Assembly: GCA_007124345.1 (NCBI GenBank)
Contig: SLFH01000260.1
Span: 1 to 18,863, forward strand
Reading direction: 5' to 3'
Length of the DNA stretch: 18,863 bases
Source of the DNA: Phycisphaerales bacterium
Lineage (GTDB): Bacteria; Planctomycetota; Phycisphaerae; Phycisphaerales; UBA1924
In this document: piece after piece, positions 1-7,108 of the stretch
Position numbering within the stretch: the first letter of the stretch is position 1
Layout of the letters: every line of letters begins with the position of its first letter
Position numbers and translations under genes: made by a program
The notes under the pieces: generated by a model
Told to the model about the DNA's origin: nothing
What the model saw: the letters and a program-made list of their open reading frames with translations, nothing else
The model's database searches: none

Positions 1-159
1 GATCAGGCTCGCTTCGCGGTCGGATAGGATTCCTTCATGAAGAACCCCAGCAACACCGGGACCCCCGATACAGCGACCGCCCGCCGCGCCTTCCGTAGCC
101 CGGCGGACGCCGTTGGTGTCCGGGTCCGAACGATCCTACCGGCCAGATTCCGTCAGGAT

Positions 160-804
160 TCAGGAACCCTGCCCGCTGGTTTGGGTCGGCGATGTCGCCA
201 GAAGCTCTTCGACTTTCGAGGTCAGGCGTTCGTCGTCGGGGCGGACGCCGGGCTCGACGCGGGCGACGACCCTGCCCTGGCGGTCGACGAGGAACTTGGT
301 GAAGTTCCAGCGTGGCTCGCCCCCGATCGGCTCGGGCTGGGCCGCCAGACGCTTGAACAGCGGGTGGGCGTCTTCCCCCACCACGCTGATGCGGGCGAAG
401 AGGGGGAAGGTGACATCGAACCGCTGGCGGCAGAACTCGAGGATCTCCTCGTTGGTCCCTGGCTCCTGGTTGCGAAAGTCGTTGGCGGGGAAGCCGAGGA
501 CCACGAATCCGTCGTCCTTGCGCTCGCGGTAGAGCTTTTCGAGGGCCTCGTACTGCGGGGTCAGGCCGCAGCGGCTGGCGGTGTTCACCAACAACACGAC
601 CTTGCCCTTGTACTTGTCGAGGCGTTCTTTCTCGCCCTCGATCCGCTCCATCTCGAAATTAAGGACATAGGCGGGGTGATCTTCGCCCGGGGCGGCGTCG
701 GCCCGCTCGTCGGGGTCGGCGTAGTAGGACTGGGAGGGGACGCAGGCGCTGGCCATGACGATGGCGGCGGCGAGGGACATCCAACGGGCTTTGGTCGCGA
801 GCAT
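160..804 (-). CDS. Exported glutathione peroxidase (Cys type)
   Basis: This 214-residue protein belongs to the glutathione peroxidase family, which reduces hydroperoxides with thiols. The motif NTASRCGLTPQY places the peroxidatic cysteine at residue 79. It is a normal Cys codon, so this is not a selenoprotein. Gln113 (in NDFRNQEPG), Trp166 and Asn167 (in WNFTKF) complete the catalytic tetrad. Cys125 (ILEFC) could be the resolving cysteine of the thioredoxin-dependent subtype. The N-terminus (MLATKARWMSLAAAIVMASAC) is a signal peptide ending near Cys21. It may be a lipobox, although Ala rather than Leu at -3 makes this uncertain. The bacterial family core is about 160-185 residues, and the excess here is the leader. 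I chose the ATG at 804 because AGGAGA lies just upstream, and the longer open frame upstream is Arg/Pro-rich nonsense. It lies 50 bp downstream of the GspG-like lipoprotein gene on the same strand, probably in one operon. Confidence 0.93.
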   Translation of the reverse strand: MLATKARWMSLAAAIVMASACVPSQSYYADPDERADAAPGEDHPAYVLNFEMERIEGEKERLDKYKGKVVLLVNTASRCGLTPQYEALEKLYRERKDDGFVVLGFPANDFRNQEPGTNEEILEFCRQRFDVTFPLFARISVVGEDAHPLFKRLAAQPEPIGGEPRWNFTKFLVDRQGRVVARVEPGVRPDDERLTSKVEELLATSPTQTSGQGS

Positions 805-854
805 TCGAGGTTCTCCTGGTCGGCGCGGGATTCGGGTGCGGGTCGCCGATCGAT

Positions 855-1241
855 TCAGAAGGGCCACTGGTAGACGACATCGTCGGCGGTGCCCGCCTCG
901 CCGTCGCGGCCCTTGGAGAAGAGCTTGGGGCGCTGGTCGCGCCCGGTCGGGGCGCGGTATTGGACGGGGTTGCCGTGGATGTCGTTGAGGTCGCTCTGGC
1001 GGACGGTGCCGTCGTCGACGAGGACGGAGAGTCCCTCTTCGTTGGTCGGCCAGCGGTTGTGGGTGGTGTGCCAGGCCATCAGGGCTGTGGCGATTCCGTG
1101 GAGATTCTGGGTCGATGCCGTCCGGCGGCCGGTTTCCATCGAACCGGTGATCGCCTGCTCGGTCTGGTCGCAACCGATCAGCGTCAGACCGGGCAGGGCG
1201 AGCCAACTGGCGAGCAATGCGATTCTGGGGCGTCGGGACAT
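855..1241 (-). CDS. Lipoprotein with GspG-like C-terminal domain
   Basis: This is a 128-residue exported protein. Residues 1-24 form a lipoprotein signal peptide (ALPGLTLIGC), with lipobox LIGC and the acylated cysteine at 24. The rest resembles the globular C-terminal domain of type II secretion major pseudopilins (GspG). It has a helix with HGIATALMAWHTTHNRWPTNEEGL (broken here as HGIATALMAWHTTHN then RWPTNEEGL), then DIHGNPVQYRAP, then a loop SKGRDGEAGTADDVVYQW that matches the calcium-binding DG-x-x-GT-x-DD loop of GspG. The prepilin cleavage motif and the pilin transmembrane helix are missing, replaced by a lipid anchor. The start at 1241 is supported by GGGAGG six bases upstream. The role is unknown. 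It could be a soluble partner or remnant of a pseudopilus. It is probably co-transcribed with the glutathione peroxidase and is divergent from the synthase gene at 1294, with 52 bp between. Confidence 0.8.
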   Translation of the reverse strand: MSRRPRIALLASWLALPGLTLIGCDQTEQAITGSMETGRRTASTQNLHGIATALMAWHTTHNRWPTNEEGLSVLVDDGTVRQSDLNDIHGNPVQYRAPTGRDQRPKLFSKGRDGEAGTADDVVYQWPF

Positions 1242-1293
1242 CGGCGGCCTCCCTTGGTGTGAGAACGGACTGACCATCCTTAGAGTACTACCG

Positions 1294-2109
1294 ATGCACG
1301 AACTCAGGCGCACCGTCCGCTACTCCTTTAACCCGGCGATCCCCGGCTCAGAACGCGTCGGCTCGGGGGGCAACGGGTTCGCAGGCAAGCCCGCGATGGC
1401 GGGGCTGGGCGTCTACGGGGAGATCGAGGTCGCCTGCGGGGGCGAGCCCGACCCCAAGACCGGCTACTTGGTCGACATCAAGGTGATCGACCGGGCGGTC
1501 CGGGAGGCGGCGCTGCCGGAGATCGCCCGGGCGTACCGGGAGCGACCCGAGTCCTGCCCGGGCGAGGTGCTCGGGGGCCTTCTGGAGGGATTGTCGGAGG
1601 CGCTGCCGGCGAGAGTCAGGCGGCTGGTGTGGCGGCTGACCCCAACTTACTCGTGGTCGATCGACACGGAGAATGCAATGAAGGCGGTTTTGAGGCAACG
1701 GTTCGACCTTGCGGCGGCGCACCGGCTCGACAGCCCCGAATTGAGCCCCGAGGAGAACCGCAAGATCTACGGGGCGTGCAACAACCCTTCGGGCCACGGA
1801 CATAACTATGTCTTCGAAGCGGCGGTGGAGGTCCCGCTCTCGGGCCGGGGTTCGGAAGGAGCGTTCACGCTGGCGACGCTCGAGAAACTGGCCGACGAGT
1901 TGGTTATCGGGCCTTTTGATCACACACATCTGAACGAGGACACCGAGGTGTTTGATCCACGCCGCGGCGGGGTGATGCCTTCGGTCGAGCACATCGCCAG
2001 GGTGTTCTTTGAGCGGCTGGAGCCGGGGGTTGCGGCGCGCGGGGGGGCGAGGCTGGTGTCGGTGACGGTGTGGGAGACGGACCGGACTTGCGCCGCATAT
2101 CCGGCATAA
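1294..2109 (+). CDS. Tandem 6-pyruvoyl-tetrahydropterin synthase-family protein (QueD-like)
   Basis: This 271-residue protein has two copies of the PTPS/QueD fold. The family makes 6-pyruvoyl- or 6-carboxy-tetrahydropterin, the latter for queuosine and other deazapurines. The second half (about 130-271) has the full active site: zinc ligands His143 (AAAHRL) and His168/His170 (SGHGHNY), catalytic Cys162 (YGACNN), Asp209-His210 (GPFDHTH) and substrate-binding Glu261 (VWETDRTC). The first half (about 1-125) follows the same strand-helix plan (YSFNPA, GLGVYGEIEVACGG, YLVDIKVIDRAV, VWRLTPTYSW) but has no HxH or catalytic Cys, so it is probably structural. Ordinary QueD is about 120-150 residues. 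The ATG at 1294 was chosen because homology begins there. There is no obvious Shine-Dalgarno sequence, so the start is less certain than the gene. No other queuosine gene is in view, so the exact product is unresolved. Confidence 0.87.
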   Translation: MHELRRTVRYSFNPAIPGSERVGSGGNGFAGKPAMAGLGVYGEIEVACGGEPDPKTGYLVDIKVIDRAVREAALPEIARAYRERPESCPGEVLGGLLEGLSEALPARVRRLVWRLTPTYSWSIDTENAMKAVLRQRFDLAAAHRLDSPELSPEENRKIYGACNNPSGHGHNYVFEAAVEVPLSGRGSEGAFTLATLEKLADELVIGPFDHTHLNEDTEVFDPRRGGVMPSVEHIARVFFERLEPGVAARGGARLVSVTVWETDRTCAAYPA

Positions 2110-2158
2110 CCCTCCAAAACGGGAAACCGATCCGGATCCGACCGATAGAATCGAGACC

Positions 2159-3838
2159 ATGGGCATCGGCACGCTGCTGCTAGAACGCGGCGTTATTTCG
2201 CGAGAGGACCTCGACCGGGCGCTGCGAGAGCAGCGGGCGACCGGTGAGCGTCTGGACAAGGTGCTGATCCGCCTGGGGATGGTCGACCGCTCCGAGGTGC
2301 TGCGGGCGCTGGGCGAGCAGCTCCACATGGAGGTGATCGACCCTGCGGAGCTCGAGGTCGACGACGCGGTTCTTCGGATGCTGCCGGCCAAGATCGTCTA
2401 CCGCCAGCACTGTGCCCCGATCGCCAGAGAGAACGGGACGCTGGTGGTCGCGACGAGCGACCCGCTCGAACTGGCCGCGGCGGACGAGCTGCAGATGCTC
2501 ACCGGGTGCGCGATCGAGTTTGTGCTGGCGGACGAGGAAGAGCTCGGCAAGTTCATCCGGACGCACTACGGCGTGGGCGGCGGGACGCTCGACGAACTGT
2601 CGGAGGGGATGGAGGACGCGCCGGACGCGGGCCTGGAAGGCAGCGACGAGCTCGAGCAGGCGCAGGCCGCGTCGGTGGTCAAGCTTGTGAACGACCTTCT
2701 GGTCGAGGCGGTCAAAGAGCGGGCGACGGACATCCACATCGAGCCCTACGAGGGCGACCTCGTGGTGCGCTACCGCATCGACGGCGTGCTGCAGCGGGCG
2801 AGCACGCCCCCGACCCTGCGTCGGTTCGGGGCGGCGATCATCAGCCGCCTGAAGATCATGTCGAACCTGAACATCGCCGAGAAGCGCAAGCCGCAGGACG
2901 GGCGCATCTCGATGCGGGCGCGGGTCGAAGGGAAGATGCAGGAGTTCGACCTGCGTGTGAGCGTGATCCCGATGCTGTTCGGCGAGGGTGTTGTGCTCCG
3001 CGTGCTCAGCAAGGAGGCGGTGCTGCTGAGCCTGGACGACCTGGGCATGCCCAAGCAGGTCTTGGAGCCTTGGGACCTTTTGATCAATCGGCCGCACGGC
3101 ATCCTGCTGGTGACGGGTCCGACGGGTTCGGGTAAGTCGACGACGCTGTACGGCTCGCTGAACCGGATCGTGTCGGACGAGGTGAAGGTGATCACGGTCG
3201 AGGACCCGGTCGAGTACCACGTCGACGGGGTGAACCAGATCCAGGTGAACACGAAGGTCGGGCTGACCTTCGCGGCCGGGCTGCGGTCGATCCTCCGCCA
3301 CGACCCCGATGTGGTGATGATCGGCGAGATCCGTGACAAGGAAACGGCCGAGACGGCGATCCAGGCCTCGCTGACGGGGCACCTCGTCTTCAGCACGCTG
3401 CACACCAACGACGCGCCGGGCGCCGCGACTCGGCTTCTGGACATGGGCGTCGAGCCGTTCCTGGTGTCGTCATCGGTCGAGGGTGTGCTGGCGCAGCGTC
3501 TGGTTCGGCGGATCTGCGCTCACTGCAAAGAGTCGTACACGCCTGAGCGGACGGACCTGCCGCTCGGCTTCGAGGTTCCCGAGAGCGGTGTCTTGCACCG
3601 GGGCGCGGGCTGCCGCGCCTGCCGCGAGACGGGCTTCCGCGGACGCGTCGGCGTGTTCGAGCTTTTGCAGCTCAGCGACGCGGCTCGGGACATGGTGATG
3701 CGTCGGGCCAACGCTCGGGAGATCGCCGAACGGGCGAAGGCCGACGGCGACTACTACCGCCTGATGGACGACGGGCTGGAGAAGGCCAAGGCGGGGCTGA
3801 CGACCGTGCCCGAGGTCGTGCGGGCGTTGACGGTCTGA
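2159..3838 (+). CDS. gspE: Type II secretion / type IV pilus assembly ATPase (GspE/PilB)
   Basis: This 559-residue cytoplasmic ATPase would power pseudopilus or pilus assembly. Residues 1 to about 150 are the N-terminal MshEN-like domain (GTLLLERGVISREDLDRAL and DPLELAAADELQMLTG), which in relatives can bind cyclic di-GMP or the inner-membrane platform. The ATPase domain has Walker A GPTGSGKST with Lys326, the Asp box VEDPVEY, Walker B VVMIGEIRD with Glu390, and the His box GHLVFSTLHTND. A four-cysteine zinc element (Cys453, Cys456, Cys485, Cys488) is typical of GspE/PilB and absent from PilT. Its length matches the family. It starts 49 bp after the synthase gene on the same strand and ends just before a strong terminator. 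No GspD, GspF or prepilin peptidase gene is in the window, so the type II versus type IV assignment is uncertain. Two pseudopilin-like genes (855-1241 and 13079-14296) are possible clients. Confidence 0.95.
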   Translation: MGIGTLLLERGVISREDLDRALREQRATGERLDKVLIRLGMVDRSEVLRALGEQLHMEVIDPAELEVDDAVLRMLPAKIVYRQHCAPIARENGTLVVATSDPLELAAADELQMLTGCAIEFVLADEEELGKFIRTHYGVGGGTLDELSEGMEDAPDAGLEGSDELEQAQAASVVKLVNDLLVEAVKERATDIHIEPYEGDLVVRYRIDGVLQRASTPPTLRRFGAAIISRLKIMSNLNIAEKRKPQDGRISMRARVEGKMQEFDLRVSVIPMLFGEGVVLRVLSKEAVLLSLDDLGMPKQVLEPWDLLINRPHGILLVTGPTGSGKSTTLYGSLNRIVSDEVKVITVEDPVEYHVDGVNQIQVNTKVGLTFAAGLRSILRHDPDVVMIGEIRDKETAETAIQASLTGHLVFSTLHTNDAPGAATRLLDMGVEPFLVSSSVEGVLAQRLVRRICAHCKESYTPERTDLPLGFEVPESGVLHRGAGCRACRETGFRGRVGVFELLQLSDAARDMVMRRANAREIAERAKADGDYYRLMDDGLEKAKAGLTTVPEVVRALTV

Positions 3839-3870
3839 CGCGACAGCGAACAGTTGATGGGAAACGAAAC

Positions 3871-3899
3871 ACGCCCCGGGCCGATGCCGGGGCGTTTTG
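3871..3899. terminator. Rho-independent terminator, probably bidirectional
   Basis: A perfect 9-bp stem pairs ACGCCCCGG at 3871-3879 with CCGGGGCGT at 3887-3895 across a 7-nt loop, followed by TTTTG on the plus strand. It lies 32 bp after the ATPase stop. On the minus strand the stem is followed by GTTTCGTTT, so it may also stop transcription arriving from the convergent gene that ends at 3930. Confidence 0.87.
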
Positions 3900-3929
3900 T
3901 GTGTATCGAGGTGCGATCCGGGCTCGGAC

Positions 3930-5855
3930 TCAGCGGTCTTCGCGGTTGGCCTCTTCGCTGCTGGCTTTGAGGATCGCGATCGCAACGGTGTAGGGGTCGG
4001 GGCCGGAAGAGCCGTAGCGGATGAGGTTGATGAGTTCGTCCGCATCGAGCATGCCCCACCGCCCTCGTGGGCGCATGCCGCCGTGGGTTCTCTGCTGCGC
4101 TGAAAAGACCGCGACGCCCCCGGCGATGACCGGTGCGAACTCCTTGAGGACCCCGATGCCGGCGGAGAGCTGGACGAGCATGGAGGGATCGCCCTCGGAG
4201 AGCTGGATGTAGTCGTCGCCTTCCCAGTAGCCGATCTGGAAGGAGGGTCTCGCCGAGACAAGCAGCCGCGACGCGGTCGGGACGACGAGGCCGGGGTCTC
4301 GACCGGCTTCGGTGTTGCGGACGCCGGCGGCAACGGCGGAGCCGACCATCGAGAGTCCGCCGTAGCCGGCGCGGGCGAAGCGTTCGGTGTCGACGAAGTT
4401 CACCGCGGATAAGGCGCGTCCGTCGAGGAAGGGCTTGGTGTCGAAGCCGGGCTCACCCGAGCGGATGTGCTCGACGGCGCCGACGACGCCTTGCGGCGTC
4501 AGGCCGAGAACGAGCCAGTCGTCGGTGAGGGCGAGGGAAATGTCAAGCGGGATCGGGAGGCCGTCGAAGCGGAGGGACATATAGCTCTGGTTGTCGTGCG
4601 ACCAGGGGGCGACGCGGAGGCGGGCGACGACCTCGTTGTGGTCGCCTTCTTCGCGGATGACCTCACGCAGTGTGGCCGCGGCACGGTTGATCGTGTTTCT
4701 GAGGGTCGCGTGGTCGTCGACGGCGAGGAGCATGACGGCGGACAAGAGCCCGCCCCCGCCTGTGGTGTCGGACATGAACAGGGCGGAGCTTTCGCCGAGG
4801 GCGTCGAAGAGGTCTTCCTTGAGGTGGATGCCGGTGACCTGGCGGAGCTCCCAGTAGATCTCCTCGATGGCTTCTCTGGCGGTTTCGTCATTCTCAAAGC
4901 GGGCGAGGAATCCGGCCGGACTGGAGGCGGTGATGAATGCGAGGGTGGCGTCGGCGGGGATGGCGCGGAGCGCCGAGCGGTCGAGCGTGTCGGTGGGGTT
5001 GCCTGCGAACTGTGTGAAGTGCGCCGCGTTGACCGAGCGGACCTCGCTGAAGGAACGCTCGGGGTCTGAGCCGTAGACGAAGTGGAACGATGGTGCGTCG
5101 GGCCCGAGCAGACCGTACTCTTCGAGTTGCTTCACGGTCTCGGTGAACGCGGGGTCACCCCCCGCGAAAGCCTTCGCGACATTGAGGCCGGGCTCGATCG
5201 CGCGGAGATCAACAACGCCCCGAACACGGATGTGCCTGCCCTCTAGGACCGCGGGCATGATCGTAAAGGGCGCGTCGAGGTCGTCGACGGCGCCGGCGAA
5301 AGCGGTGAATGCCCAGCTGTCGCCTGCGGCTCTTGGGCCGAAACCGAATGAGCCGATGGGCGTCGCGAATTCGGTCACCCCCTCGAAGCGGGTTTGCTGG
5401 GCGGGCTGGAAGGGGAGGGGACCGGCCAACTCCATGAGTGAGCGGTACCCTCGGTCGAGACGGAGGGCGCCGGCGCGGTCGGGAGAATCGAAGTTGAGGA
5501 TCATGCCGTAGCCGAACATGCCGAGACCGGGGTTGGCGTCGTTGTAGAAGATGGAGAATCTGCCGGAGGTGGAAAGGGTTCTCGCGGCCAGGTCGATGAA
5601 GCGGGTCGCCTCGTGCGGGAAGTCAGGGACCTCCGCCTGGAGATCGCGGAGACGGTCGGGCAGCATGCCGAGTGCCCGGACGAGGCCCGCGTCGCGCGTG
5701 TCCTTGAGCATGTTCGGCGGGGCCGACCACTCGACCATGACCAGCGGGCGGATCTGGGGGTCTTCGTTGCTTGCGCCTCGGGCGGGCGACGAGAGAGCGA
5801 TCCCGGCGGCGACCGCTGCGAGGCCCGCGAGGTGGGGCAGACTCGGCCTGTGCAT
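3930..5855 (-). CDS. Large exported protein of unknown function, DUF3352-like
   Basis: This is a 641-residue protein with a signal peptide (LAGLAAVAAGIALSSPARGA, residues 9-28). The mature part has no catalytic motif that I recognise. Its build recalls DUF3352-type exported proteins. It has repeated segments beginning with an 'X-ADATLAF' strand (RAIPADATLAFITASSPAGF), a passage GIHLKEDLFDALGESSALFM that resembles the 'G-D-x-x-D-L-x-x-x-L-G' signature, and later ALTDDWLVLGLTPQGVVGAVEH. This resemblance is by eye, not by search. The C-terminus (GMLDADELINLIRYGSSG) is soluble and charged, and there is no membrane anchor. An ATG lies at 5861 and another at 5855. The second is preferred because GGGAGG at 5862-5867 is then six bases upstream, whereas it would touch the first. 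The gene is convergent with the ATPase gene and divergent from the glycosyltransferase gene. Confidence 0.85.
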   Translation of the reverse strand: MHRPSLPHLAGLAAVAAGIALSSPARGASNEDPQIRPLVMVEWSAPPNMLKDTRDAGLVRALGMLPDRLRDLQAEVPDFPHEATRFIDLAARTLSTSGRFSIFYNDANPGLGMFGYGMILNFDSPDRAGALRLDRGYRSLMELAGPLPFQPAQQTRFEGVTEFATPIGSFGFGPRAAGDSWAFTAFAGAVDDLDAPFTIMPAVLEGRHIRVRGVVDLRAIEPGLNVAKAFAGGDPAFTETVKQLEEYGLLGPDAPSFHFVYGSDPERSFSEVRSVNAAHFTQFAGNPTDTLDRSALRAIPADATLAFITASSPAGFLARFENDETAREAIEEIYWELRQVTGIHLKEDLFDALGESSALFMSDTTGGGGLLSAVMLLAVDDHATLRNTINRAAATLREVIREEGDHNEVVARLRVAPWSHDNQSYMSLRFDGLPIPLDISLALTDDWLVLGLTPQGVVGAVEHIRSGEPGFDTKPFLDGRALSAVNFVDTERFARAGYGGLSMVGSAVAAGVRNTEAGRDPGLVVPTASRLLVSARPSFQIGYWEGDDYIQLSEGDPSMLVQLSAGIGVLKEFAPVIAGGVAVFSAQQRTHGGMRPRGRWGMLDADELINLIRYGSSGPDPYTVAIAILKASSEEANREDR

Positions 5856-5861
5856 GTTCAT

Positions 5862-5867
5862 CCTCCC
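5862..5867 (-). promoter_or_regulatory. Ribosome binding site deciding the start of the DUF3352-like gene
   Basis: On the minus strand this reads GGGAGG. It abuts the ATG at 5861 with no spacer but sits six bases before the ATG at 5855. The second ATG is therefore the likely start, giving a protein beginning MHRPSLPHLAG instead of MNMHRP. Confidence 0.7.
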
Positions 5868-6051
5868 TGTGAGAAGCTCGTGATCGGGCTGGGCTCGGCC
5901 GGACGCTGCCTGGGCGAGTTTGGCCCCTTCTGGGTTTGGGATCCCCACGGTAGCGATTTCGCCGGTCCGGGGTGTCGCACCACTATCATCGCCCCCCACT
6001 GGCCAGTAATGGCCGCATCCAGCAGGGCCGGGCAGACCCCGGCGGAGGCCG

Positions 6052-7080
6052 ATGACAAGCCCCGAGCGCATTCTGATCGTCCGGCCCAGCGCGCTGGGGG
6101 ATGTATGCCGGAGCGTGCCGGTCTTGGTGAGCCTTCGGGCGGCGTTTGGGGAGGCGCGGATCGACTGGCTGGTTCAGGACGGGTTCACCGACGGGGTTCG
6201 GGCGCACCCGGCTTTGAGCGGAGCGGTTCCGTTTCCGCGAAAGAGGCTCGGGCGGATGATGCGCCGGGGGAATCTGCCCGGAGTGATCCGGTGGCTGAAC
6301 GAGATTCGCCGGGCTCGGTACGACCTCGTTTTGGACTGCCAGGGGCTGGCGCGGAGCGGGATTATCACGAGGTGGACCGGGGCGAGGGAACGAGTCGGCG
6401 ATGCGGGGGCGCGGGAGGGGGCGAAGTTGGCGTACACCCGGCGCGTCGAGACCGGCGCGATCCCGCACACCATTGACAAGATGCTGGCGCTGCTTGAGCC
6501 CCTGGGCGTGCCGGATGTGCGTGACATGCGGCTGTTTGCGCCGCCGGAGGATGTCGAGCAGGCGGCGGGTGACCAGAGACTCGCCGGGCGGTTCGCTGTG
6601 GTGGCGCCGACCAGCCGCTGGGCGGGCAAGAGGTGGCCGGCGGATCGGTTCGCGGCGGTCGTGCTGGCGCTGCTTGAACGGGGGCGTGGGATCGAGCGGG
6701 TGGTGCTGGTCGGCGGCCCGGGCGAGCAGGAACAGTGCGGGCCGCTGCTCGAACTCGCGTCGGGTGACGATCGTGTGGTCGACCTGATCGGGAAGACGAG
6801 CGTGGGGATGATGATGGCGGTGATCGAGCGATCGTCGCTGGTGCTCGCGTGCGATTCGGCGGCGCTGCACATCGCGGTCGGGTTCGACCGGCCCATCGTC
6901 GGGCTGTACGGGCCGACGGATGTGGCGAAGGTCGGGCCGTACCGGCGTGAACACGATGTGATCCAGCACACCCGCGATGGGGATGTGCTGGATCACAAGG
7001 ACGAGCGGGTTGGTGCGCCGATGATGGAGCGGATCACGGCCGAAGAGGTGATCGAAGCCTGTCTTGCGCGGCTCGGTTAG
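6052..7080 (+). CDS. Glycosyltransferase family 9 protein (heptosyltransferase-like)
   Basis: This is a 342-residue GT-B fold protein of the ADP-heptose:LPS heptosyltransferase family, acting at the cytoplasmic face of the inner membrane. The N-terminus ERILIVRPSALGDVCRSVPV is the acceptor-domain signature with Asp17. The donor domain has APTSRWAGKRWPADRF at about 185-200, VVLVGGPGEQEQC at 217-229, and ACDSAALHIAVGFDRPIVGLYGP (from about 266; given here as key residues Asp268, Ser269 and His273), which is the conserved D-S-x-x-x-H nucleotide-sugar site. Length is normal for WaaC/WaaF relatives, and the TSRW-x-x-KRWP passage is closest to WaaC. The sugar and acceptor are not determinable here, and no other LPS gene is adjacent. 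GGAGG sits just upstream of the ATG. It is convergent with serC, with only 28 bp between the stops. A long perfect inverted repeat lies within the gene at 6957-6997. Confidence 0.92.
   Translation: MTSPERILIVRPSALGDVCRSVPVLVSLRAAFGEARIDWLVQDGFTDGVRAHPALSGAVPFPRKRLGRMMRRGNLPGVIRWLNEIRRARYDLVLDCQGLARSGIITRWTGARERVGDAGAREGAKLAYTRRVETGAIPHTIDKMLALLEPLGVPDVRDMRLFAPPEDVEQAAGDQRLAGRFAVVAPTSRWAGKRWPADRFAAVVLALLERGRGIERVVLVGGPGEQEQCGPLLELASGDDRVVDLIGKTSVGMMMAVIERSSLVLACDSAALHIAVGFDRPIVGLYGPTDVAKVGPYRREHDVIQHTRDGDVLDHKDERVGAPMMERITAEEVIEACLARLG
6957..6997. repeat. 14-bp perfect inverted repeat inside the glycosyltransferase gene
   Basis: TGTGATCCAGCACA at 6957-6970 is exactly complementary to TGTGCTGGATCACA at 6984-6997, with 13 bases between. 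The spacer can add three more pairs (CCC with GGG) around a GCGAT loop, leaving a two-base bulge. The arms encode residues about 302-316, around HDVIQH and DVLDHK, near the C-terminus. No T-run follows, so it is not a standard terminator. A repeat this long and this close is unlikely by chance in a window of this size. Confidence 0.9.
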
Positions 7081-7108
7081 CGGCCGAGGCGAGCAGGCCC
7101 GACCTCTT

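Noticed and set aside
37..873. 278-residue plus-strand open frame at the left edge
   Set aside because: It is antisense to the glutathione peroxidase, which has full catalytic motifs. Its own translation matches no family and is low in complexity. The first 159 bases of the window hold no gene I can support.
889..1293. Upstream extension of the PTPS-family gene
   Set aside because: The frame is open from 889 but overlaps the GspG-like lipoprotein gene on the other strand. The translation before 1294 is low-quality, and family similarity begins at MHELRRTVRYSF.
2180..3403. 407-residue minus-strand open frame
   Set aside because: It is antisense to the GspE/PilB ATPase gene. The translation is Arg/His/Asp-rich and has no recognisable domain.
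5984..5989. TATCAT as a -10 box for the glycosyltransferase gene
   Set aside because: It matches five of six consensus bases, but there is no acceptable -35 box at 16-18 bp upstream.
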